Shown piece after piece: positions 1-8,100 of a stretch of DNA of 11,862 nucleotides. The notes beneath the pieces are model-generated. The model saw only the letters and a program-made list of their open reading frames with translations. It ran no database searches and had not been told where the DNA came from. Source of the DNA: Funneliformis mosseae. Its lineage: Eukaryota > Glomeromycota > Glomeromycetes > Glomerales > Glomeraceae. The DNA lies in the NCBI GenBank assembly GCA_910592005.1, contig CAJVPP010003369.1:1-11862 (forward strand), in the 5' to 3' direction. A program made the translations under genes and the position numbers. Position 1 is the stretch's first letter. Each line of letters begins with the position of its first letter.

Positions 1-80
1 ATTTTTCATATATATTTTGAGGACTTAAAAATTTTTTCATATGTGAAATCCTATTTGTCATATATGTTTATATCACATGG

Positions 81-110
81 TTTAGGTTAATGTTAGAGTT
101 AGGGTTAGAG
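81..110 (+). repeat. Degenerate telomere-like hexamer stretch
   Basis: Five hexamers follow each other in exact six-base phase: TTTAGG, TTAATG, TTAGAG, TTAGGG, TTAGAG. The usual fungal telomere unit is TTAGGG, and only one of the five units is perfect. It may be an interstitial telomere-like relic or simple microsatellite drift. At this length chance is not excluded. Confidence 0.5.
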
Positions 111-125
111 TAAAGTATATATATA

Positions 126-152
126 AAGGCGATATATAAGGAGTATCGCCTT
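126..152. repeat. Small perfect hairpin
   Basis: AAGGCGATA at 126-134 is the exact reverse complement of TATCGCCTT at 144-152, with a nine-base spacer. The GC-containing arms stand out from the AT-rich surroundings. It may be the core of a short repeat family or a fragment of a mobile element. No target duplication or longer arms were seen. Confidence 0.5.
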
Positions 153-950
153 CGCGATGAATAAATTTACTTTTAAAAATATATTTAATTTATTAATTGA
201 ACATTTTATTATAAAAATTTTATATATATTATAAATTTTGTAATACGCAGATAATTTTTTTTACTTATTTTATTATTATAAATTTCTTTTGTATTTTTTA
301 TAAAAATTAAAAAATTTTTTTTAAATTAATTTTATAAATATATATTATTTTATAGAAATTGATATTAATTATATAATAAATTATCTAAAATTACTTATAA
401 TATAAAATTTTGTAATTTTTAAAAAATTTATTATTAATATTTATTAAATTTATTAAAGTTTACTTTATATAATATTATAAAATTTATTATAATTTTTATG
501 ATTTATTAAGAAATTTTATAATTGTTATTAAAAGTAAAGTGAATTTTTAAGATATTTTTATTTTAAAATTTTTAATTATTTAAAAAACTTCTTAATAAAC
601 TTAAAATTTCTTCTAATAAAATTGAAAAATATATACATTTAAAAGTTAATCTTTTTTTTTTAAGTTTGCAAGTAAATTTGCCTGCTAAACAATCTGAGAT
701 GATATATTTAATAAATTTATAACTTAATTAGATTATCATCTAATTCATAATTTTATTTTTATATATCTTATTATTATTTTTAATAAAATTAAAAATAAAT
801 AAATTAGGTATTACAAAATATATTATTTATTTTATTAAGAATACTGCAATAAAAATTTTCATTTACATAAATCGTTTTCAGAAGTCGACATTGTACAACC
901 ATATGCAAATACATGATTAAAAAAAAAAGGTGATTTTTAGAACTTATTTT

Positions 951-1736
951 CTATTGTATTAAACCATAGATTTTACCAGTAATCTTAAAACCAACTTTCT
1001 TGTATAAAAGACGGCCTAATATAAGTTGGGTACCCCAAATGATAACCGCAATCCATAACGTCATGACGTCTTCAAACGTTGGTTCAAAAATTGTAGAAGG
1101 ATCTTCTAAAAAAATAAAGGGAAAAAAAAAAATTTATTTTGATATGCACAATACCAAAAATGGGATTTTAAATTTATGTACCTATTTCAACATGAATTTC
1201 CATGAATTCATCTCGATCTTCATCATACACTACTTTCAAATATTCTTTTAAAGGGTCGATATAATTTAATACTATTTTATGATCCATTACTGTTGCTGCG
1301 ACTAAATCTTGAAAGTTATCATCTTTATGAATGACTTTTTGAGAAGTATTTCTGAGATAAGTGTAGAACTGTTTAACATTAACAAGCTCTTTTTGAGAGT
1401 GAGGAGCGCATGCGACATACATCCCATCACGGAATCGAAAGATGGGACAATTCAGCTTTTGATTATTTTGAAGATGAAGAATTACAAATCGATCGGTTGG
1501 AGTTACCAAAGTTTCGATTTGGTTTTGAGTGGTATAAGGCTCAAGGCTTTTCCCTACATAGGAAAGGCAATGAGCAACTAAAAAAAAAAAAAAAAAAAAA
1601 ATCAAAAAAAATCTAATCGGCGTCTTTTTATTAAGGCGTAAATAAATTTATCAAATACTTTACCACGAAGACAGAGAGAACGATAGTACTTGCGTGCAGA
1701 GTTCTGAAGTTCGTGGGCTAAGCAACCTTGTTCCAT
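951..1736 (-). CDS. Unrecognised 207-aa protein with C-terminal membrane helix (3 exons)
   Basis: I do not recognise the family. Minus-strand exons are 1736-1664, 1577-1182 and 1105-951. The introns are 1663-1578 (86 bp, GTAAAG..TAG after a 22-T run) and 1181-1106 (76 bp, GTACAT..TAG). Phases agree at both joins and the exons sum to 624 nt, ending in TAG. The ATG at 1736-1734 follows an in-frame upstream TAA at 1772-1770. The first 155 or so residues are soluble-looking and mixed alpha/beta in character, with an acidic stretch (YDEDRDEFMEIHVEI) near residues 142-156. Residues about 172-191 (TLWIAVIIWGTQLILGRLLY) form one hydrophobic segment followed by a basic tail with KK and several K/R. 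This suggests a single-pass, tail-anchored-like protein with a large N-terminal part, an inference only. No signal peptide is obvious at the N-terminus. Gene structure is well supported; function is open. Confidence 0.75.
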
Positions 1737-2421
1737 TTTAACTTTTTTTAAAAAAGAACGCGTTGAAATTTATTGAAGAGAGGGAGATAGAAGTGGCGAA
1801 GCAAAATGTGGGAACAGTAATAATGAAAAAGCCCAAAAAAAAATTTTTTTTTTTTCCACGCACTAAAAACTATGAGGTTTGTTTATTGAAAAAGCTATGT
1901 AATATTTATACAGAATACTTTATTATAGTATAACGATAAATAAATATACTGATATCAAATTCATCATAATCCCGAATTATCATGACATTGTTACTTTTTA
2001 GTGTGAACATTAGTGTAAACATAATAGTAACATATTAGTAAAAAATATTGTGATCATTATATAAATATTTACTAAAAATATATCATCTAACTGTCTTTAG
2101 ACATTACAAGATTTTGAATTACACAAAAAGTTGTTTACATCTGATTGAATTTAACCTGTCAAATTTATTTTGGTTTTGATAAACCAAAAATGAAAAATTC
2201 CGCGTTTATTTATTTTTTTTTTTTTCTTTTTTGTTTGTTCTTTAAAAAAAAATTTTTATTTGATTTTTTTTTTTGGGGGTAGATTTAATTTATATTTTAG
2301 TGCGGAATTTGCCAATTGAATTAATGTAATTAAAAAAATATAATAATTAACGTTATTCCTAAAAATGTTATAGTGTTCTAATACTATTCCACTATTTGAA
2401 CAGAATTGAAAAGTTTTCAAA
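1737..2421. promoter_or_regulatory. Divergent intergenic region between the minus-strand gene and the CENP-P gene
   Basis: The two genes are transcribed away from each other, so these 685 bp must hold both promoters. The region has several A/T runs, for example near 1835-1855 and 2213-2275. A hairpin with nine-base arms (TTTTGGTTT / AAACCAAAA, loop TGAT) lies at 2168-2189. A dispersed perfect inverted repeat has AAATTCCGC at 2195-2203 and GCGGAATTT at 2302-2310. No clear TATA box or known factor site can be assigned by eye. No coding segment is supported here. Confidence 0.5.
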
Positions 2422-4217
2422 ATGAAAAAGCCCGTAAAGAACAAAACAACTCTCCTCGGTCAAAAGACTGGAAATGAAGTCACATGTAGTTCGAAGAACT
2501 CATTGCGAAATAAACACCCTTTGAAGGAAAAGACGGATTCAATGGCTGCAAGACTTTCTATGATAACAAAAGAGTTGGTAAGCTTGATTTATGTCACACA
2601 CATCAATATTACAAAAAAAAGGCTCCGCTAAACCGATCATGTTGATTTGCCTGATCACTACAGGAAGCTATTCCTGATTTATAAAGTAAATGACATCACT
2701 TATGATTGACTCTTCTGATTTAATATATTTATAAAATATCATCAGTCTTTCATCTCTCCTCCAAAAGATTCCCTCGACAAATTGGTCGAAGATCAACAAC
2801 TTTTGATGATTATGGAAAATGAAATAAGTCAATCACAAAAAGAAAAATCTGCCTTATTACTTCGAATTCGTAGAACTAAAATTGAAATCGAAGAGTTACA
2901 AAAAAATATTAATCAGGCACATAAAGAAAATAAACCTTTTTTAACATCCGATCAAGATGCATTAATGTATCCCCTAATATCATTTTAATTACAAATCGTT
3001 TAATTTATACTGCATATTAGATCTTAACGTTTGTTAAAATCAATTTTCTAAAGTGACAAATTACTTAGTATAAATGATCAATCCCTTTTGGAATCTGTTG
3101 GCACTTCCTTACAAGCTGAACCAAATCAACAACATATGAATAATACCACTACTGATAATACTGATCGAGCAAAGGATGTAAGTTTGTACTGTCTGCTTGA
3201 TTTAAATAAGCACTTATGAATGGCTCACAACAAAACGTGATTTTTTTTTTACAATTAGATAGAACGGTTAACAAGTTTTACAAAAATCAACTTCTTGAAA
3301 GTTAGTAATAATTTGATCACAGCTGATGAAGGTAAGCAAAAGATCATCAATAGACATATTCACGTTTTGATAGCGCCTGATCTTAAATTTTTTTTTTTTT
3401 TTATTTGTTCAGATTGTATTCGTCGTTATAATCACGCAGGAAATTCTTATGGTATCAACTTTTGTATTGAATTTGAAGTAAATGAAACCGATCTTGTTAT
3501 CAGAAGGCTTAAAATCAAAGTAGATTCTGGTGTAAAGCGAGAGATAGGAAAATTTATTGAAAAGTAAGAATTATTTCCTTTTTTTTTAAAGAAAAAATTC
3601 AATAAATATTCACATTCTTATAATAATAGTGTCGAATACGATAAAAATCTACTGGTCTTTTTCAAAGGTTTTGTTGAGTATGCGCGGTTGAATCATCAAC
3701 GTAAATTATTATTTGATAATTTGAAAGGAAAATACCATTCCTTGACTTCGTCAAGTAGTCAGACGCATAATACTTTTACCCAAAATACTTCGCATTTGTG
3801 TGTTGATGTGCACCCTTCATTAAGATTCTCAGATAAAAGGTTTGAATGAATTGTTTATCATGCACAATTAAAAAGATGTATTATTATTAATCATATCATT
3901 TGTCTTAGTAAAATTGGACCAGAATTAATCTTGTCATGGAATTTGAGTATTGGTTCATCTGGTCGTGTTTTCCCTGATGTCAAAATGTATGCACGTACTC
4001 CACGTCAATGTAAGTATCCATTTCATTATAAATTCATATTCGTTTTCTTTTTAATATTTCAGTTAATTCAATCTTGAATGCAAATTCATTAGGGACATTA
4101 TTGGATGAAAAACATATAATTGATAAAATACCAGTTAATTTTCAAAATTTGGCCGAAGTTAAAGGAATTCAATCGGCTATTGAAATGATTGTAAAAAGTT
4201 TTTTCAAAGTCCCATGA
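2422..4217 (+). CDS. CENPP: CENP-P-like inner kinetochore protein (8 exons, 396 aa)
   Basis: Exons are 2422-2577, 2746-2966, 3054-3177, 3259-3331, 3413-3563, 3630-3839, 3909-4009 and 4063-4217. They total 1191 nt, every join is GT..AG with matching phase, and the frame ends in TGA. Residues 1-64 are basic and probably disordered. About 65-118 is a charged heptad-like coiled coil. About 168-390 matches the order of landmarks I recall in CENP-P: an 'LT..TKINF' start, 'RRYNHAGNSYGINFCIEFEV', 'PELILSWNLSIGSSGRVFPD', 'ARTPRQF', and a last helix 'GIQSAIEMIVKSFFK'. Family knowledge: CENP-P (yeast Ctf19) folds as two RWD domains, pairs with CENP-O, and belongs to the CENP-O/COMA part of the constitutive centromere-associated network. 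Human CENP-P is about 290 aa, so this protein has a longer N-terminus. Oddities: the intron after exon 6 uses a weaker GTTTGA donor, and intron 1 is the longest (168 bp). The function is inferred from sequence resemblance. Confidence 0.8.
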
Positions 4218-4219
4218 AT

Positions 4220-4265
4220 AATAAATTTAACAATTTTGAACGTGTTTGGCTTTAAAGAAAATAAA
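4220..4265 (+). terminator. Candidate polyadenylation signals of the CENP-P-like gene
   Basis: AATAAA occurs at 4220-4225, three bases past the stop codon, and again at 4260-4265. The second is the more plausible signal because the first would leave almost no 3' untranslated region. In DNA this AT-rich the hexamer arises often by chance. Confidence 0.3.
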
Positions 4266-4618
4266 ATGGGTTGATTAACAAAATTGAGATTTTTATTGCA
4301 TTTTAGTTTTTGATGTTATTAGATTAAAATGTATTAAGCTCTTAATTTAAGTAAAAAATTTCTCGGAACCTAATTTTCCTAGAAACCCTTCCAAATGACC
4401 TATTTGTGCTAATAAGTGTGATCATGTTAATAATATTTAATGATGAAAAAAAAACCAGTAAAGGGCGAAGGAAATTTAAAACGTAACGCTAACCAAAAAA
4501 AGGAGTGAATTTCATTTGACGAGAAAAAAATTTATATATATCTGCAAAATGTCAAAAGAAATTTCCAGGCATGCATATTTGTAAATCTAATTTCCTTTTT
4601 CAACAGTATAAAGAGTTA

Positions 4619-4760
4619 TCCCTTATATATATTACGCTAATGTACAGTGTAGCGAAAGGGACCAACCACGTATCGACTCAAATTTTGAGCGGGCGGACAA
4701 ACAGAAATATGAAAATTTCCGGAAACTCGCCCAGAAATCTCCGATCCCGCGGATCCGTTT
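4619..4760. repeat. GC-richer patch with hairpins, possible mobile-element remnant
   Basis: An outer pair TCCCTT (4619-4624) / AAGGGA (4656-4661) encloses an inner pair CGCTA (4635-4639) / TAGCG (4650-4654), so the first 43 bases can fold into an interrupted stem. TTTCCGGAAA at 4716-4725 and CGGATCCG at 4750-4757 are perfect palindromes. The composition contrasts sharply with both sides. It could be a remnant of a short non-autonomous element or a regulatory patch. Terminal repeats and target duplications could not be identified. Confidence 0.35.
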
Positions 4761-4774
4761 CCATTTTTCATTTA

Positions 4775-4916
4775 TTTAACATTTAGATGGATTTTCCACG
4801 AAGTGTAAAATTCCTAATTAATTATTACATTTAGCATTTAAATAGGATTTTCCACGAAGTGGAAAAATCATTACTTTTAGCATTCAGATGGGATTTTTCC
4901 ACTTCATGGAAAATCC
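4775..4916. repeat. Three tandem palindromic hairpin units
   Basis: Three units of about 46-55 bp each begin with TTTA(A/G)CATT(T/C)A, at 4775, 4830 and 4876. Each carries a palindrome built from GGATTTTCCAC and its complement. Unit 1 (4789-4814) is imperfect. Unit 2 (4846-4869) has arms GATTTTCCAC and GTGGAAAAATC around a GAA loop. Unit 3 (4891-4916) has arms GGATTTTTCCA and TGGAAAATCC around CTTCA, so the loop centre reads in the opposite direction to units 1 and 2. Tandem duplication of a small hairpin element, with inversion of one loop, explains this. Confidence 0.6.
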
Positions 4917-5113
4917 TTATTAATAATTACTAATTATGAAAACCTTATTTTTTTTTCCGTCACTTGAAGCGACCCCCGGTAGGGTTACTAGTGTCACCTT
5001 ACATTGCCCGGATATCAGTTTCCGTCACGTTAATCTATTTAAAAAAACCTGATTTTTTTTTTTTTTTATTACAAATAAAATTTCTCTTATCATTAATTTT
5101 TTGATCATTTATC

Positions 5114-8100
5114 ATGGCTTTAGAAAACCAACAGTTACAGGCCGCTATTGAGAGAAACAATATTATAAGCATTAACTATGATACTTTTGAAAACACTGAA
5201 GTTATGGCAAGAGGGGCTTTTGGTGAAGTTTCTCGCGCTTATTGGAAAAGTGGTGAAAAAATTGTCGCCTTAAAAAGTCTATATGGCAATACTCAAATGG
5301 GAGCTGAAGGGTCTTTTGAAGAATTTTTTAGAGAGGTAAATCATCTTTTCTCTTTTTGTCTTGGAAAATGTAAGGATATTGCGCATAACTATTTTTTTCA
5401 TTTACAATCAATTTATAGCTTCAATTAATTCGTTCAGTTGATTTTCATGATAATATAATAAGATTTTATGGTGTTAGTGAAGGTATTATATTTAATTCAT
5501 CGTTTTTTTTTTTTACTGCCATATATACTTTGTTATTTAGTAATACATATATAATTTTGGGTTTTCTTCTTATTTATTTATTTTTTTTAAAAAAAAAAGA
5601 TCCAGCAACGCGGAGATATTTTATGGTGTTAGAATACGCCAATGGCGGGGACCTTCGATCTTACTTACGTAAAAACCATCAATCAATTAGTTGGAAAATG
5701 AGAATAAATATGGCCAAGCAAATTTCTAGTGGCCTCAAATGCATTCATGAACGTAACATAGTACACAGAGATTTAGTAAGCGAATATAATTTTTTTTTTT
5801 CCATCTTGATGATCTCGGTGGCTATAAAGTTTAATTTTGAAAAAGTTCCTAAAATAATGTGTCTTCTTTTCATATAGCACTCAAAGAATATATTGGTGCA
5901 TGATGGAAAAATGATGATTACAGATTTTGGATTGTCAAAATCATTGGACAATAATGAAACATCCCTCGTGGGTGGTATGGTTGGTTATATTGAACCGCTA
6001 TGTTTTATAAATTCATCTTATAAAAGAGACAAGGCATCAGATATATATAGCTTAGGTGTGTTGTTGTGGGAGTTATCAAGTGGGAGGCCGCCATTTGACA
6101 ATATGGGGATTTTAGATATAGCCAGTGCTGTTGTTCAAGGAAGAAGAGAAGCCCCAATTAATGGATCACCACCTGAATATGTAGCGATCTATCAGATGGC
6201 TTGGAATAATCAACCAAAAAAACGACCCACGATAAATAAAATTCGTGATGATCTTGACAAATTATCAATACAGTCAACTGAGGATGGAGACAATCTTAAT
6301 ACAAACAATTTCGCTGCATTATCTTTAAATTCACCGGGAAAAAATCATTTAGTAGATTCACCCATCATAGAGAATAAAGTGCTTCCCTCGAATAATTTCG
6401 CAGCAAATTTTGGCGTGCAAAGTTCATCTGTACAACGTCAACCAACAATACCTTATGGTGTGGCTGAATCAATGAATCCTAATAAGAAGTTTATAATACG
6501 AGATAGTTATGCTCAATCAAACAATGGTAATACTGGACAATTAATGAGCCCACCAAATTCAAATGAAATTCTCACTAAGCAGAATACGATACCACTAGGC
6601 GTAGCGGAATCGATGAATCCCAATAAACAAAGTAATGCAAGGTTTAGTTATTCTCAGTCAACTAATCAAAATTCATCAGTTGCACCATCCATTCCTTTTG
6701 GAGTTGCTAGTTCTATGAATCCGCTTAAATCAAATACATTAGACACACTTTCGAATTACCTGCCAGCAAATAATACAGCTCCGATTCCAAATTTAATGTT
6801 ATACGGTACAATTCAACAACCTCAGGTCCATCAAATGCCCCCTAATCAACAACCAAATCAGTATACGCATATGCCGACAGCTAATACGCTACAAAGAAAT
6901 AATACTGTTAACCAATTCACAAATTTCCCGCCAAACCTTCAAAGGAGCAACACTATAGGTCACACTCCACAGAATGTTGGTGGTATGCCCACTACTATAA
7001 ATCAGCCTCAATTTAATAAATTACCACTGCCTTCTACCAATAATAATTCTCAAGGATTCCAAGCACCTCCAACACAACCGCAATTTCCTCAACATCAACA
7101 ACCTCAGCAGCCTCAACATCAACAACGATCTCAGCAGCTTCAATACCAACAGCCTCAACCACCCCAGCAGCCCCAACAATCACCTCAACAGCCTCAATAC
7201 CAACAACCTCAACCACCTCAGCACCCTCAATACCAACAACCTCTACCACCCCAACAACCTCAACAACGACCTCAGCAGCCTCAATATCAACATCCTCAAC
7301 CACCTCGGCAACCTCAATCATATTCACCTCAGCAGCCTCAATACCAACAACATCAACAACCACCTCAGCAACCACCTCAGCAACCTCAATACCAACAACC
7401 TCAACCACCCCAGCAGTCTCAATACCAACAACCTCAACCACCCCAGCAGGCTCAACAACAACGACCTCAGCAGCCTCAATATCAACAGTCTCAATTCCAG
7501 CAATCTCAACAGCCTCAACAACAATATCCTCAACAACAGCCCTCAAATCAACCTCAACAACGTCTTCAGCAGCCTCAATTCCAACAACCTCAACAACCTC
7601 AACAACATCCTCAACAACAGCCCTCACAAAACTATAATAGTATGCAATACTTTCCACCGCGTCCTAATCAATATCCACAAAATCAAAATATTCAACCAAT
7701 GCAATATTCAAATCAATCACAATATTTTCAAAGAGGTAATTCTATTGCCTTACCAATCCGACCACCTACATATAATAATCGTATGTTCACCAATTCTTTA
7801 TATATTTTATAACTGATAATTTATTTATTACGATATAGATCTATCGCAAAAACCTTCACGACCTCCTAATCAGTTTTCTCATCCTCCATCATATATTCAA
7901 CGCCCAGTAAGTTTATTGGATTATTTTGAAAATTGATTTCAGCAATTGACTTTTTTTTTTTTAAAAAAAAAATAGCTTCATCCATCACAAAACCCACACA
8001 AATGTACATGTGATGATACGATGACAAAGTATGTCGAAGAATTTCAAAACACTCGTGGCTATAGCAAACCAACTCAATGTCATGCAGGTTACCACGCAGG

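Larger units (their letters stand above)
1..950. other. AT-rich intergenic left flank
   Basis: This stretch is mostly A and T with many homopolymer runs and has no open frame worth calling. Two structured islands, a telomere-like stretch and a small hairpin, lie in the first 160 bases and are listed separately. Positions 831-836 give AATAAA on the minus strand, about 115 bases past the stop codon of the minus-strand gene. This could be its polyadenylation signal, but such words are common by chance in DNA this AT-rich. Confidence 0.7.
4218..5113. other. Intergenic region between the CENP-P-like and kinase genes
   Basis: No gene is supported in these 896 bp. The first 350 bases are plain AT-rich DNA. 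From about 4619 to 4760 base composition becomes clearly more GC-rich and contains short palindromes. Three related hairpin units follow at 4775-4916. A ten-base direct repeat, TTTCCGTCAC, occurs at 4954-4963 and 5019-5028, the second copy about 85 bp upstream of the kinase start. The last 70 bases before the kinase are T-rich, as in many fungal promoters. A 71-codon open frame at 4571-4786 crosses the GC-rich patch but shows no protein-like features. Confidence 0.6.

Noticed and set aside
1580..1601. Long A run as a poly(A) tail of a retroposed copy
   Set aside because: It lies between a GTAAAG donor and a TAG acceptor of the minus-strand gene and reads as the polypyrimidine tract of that intron.
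1309..1616. Plus-strand frames of 90 and 68 codons
   Set aside because: They are antisense to exon 2 of the spliced minus-strand gene, whose splice phases are all consistent.
4571..4786. 71-codon open frame on the plus strand
   Set aside because: It runs across the GC-richer hairpin patch, where stops are rarer, has no recognisable features, and lies in a region better explained as repeat.
5776..5877. Extension of the HRDL exon into VSEYNFFF and on to a stop
   Set aside because: This reads through an intron: a GTAAGC donor follows HRDL and a CATATAG acceptor precedes HSKNIL, which restores the expected kinase sequence.
7324..7536. 70-codon leucine/arginine-rich frame on the minus strand
   Set aside because: Another shadow of the same repeat, with no start context or independent support.
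7034..7657. 207-codon open frame on the minus strand, rich in V, E and A
   Set aside because: It is the reverse shadow of the P/Q-rich repeat: CAA/CAG and CCT codons read backwards give V, E, A and I without stops. The plus-strand frame is continuous with a kinase.
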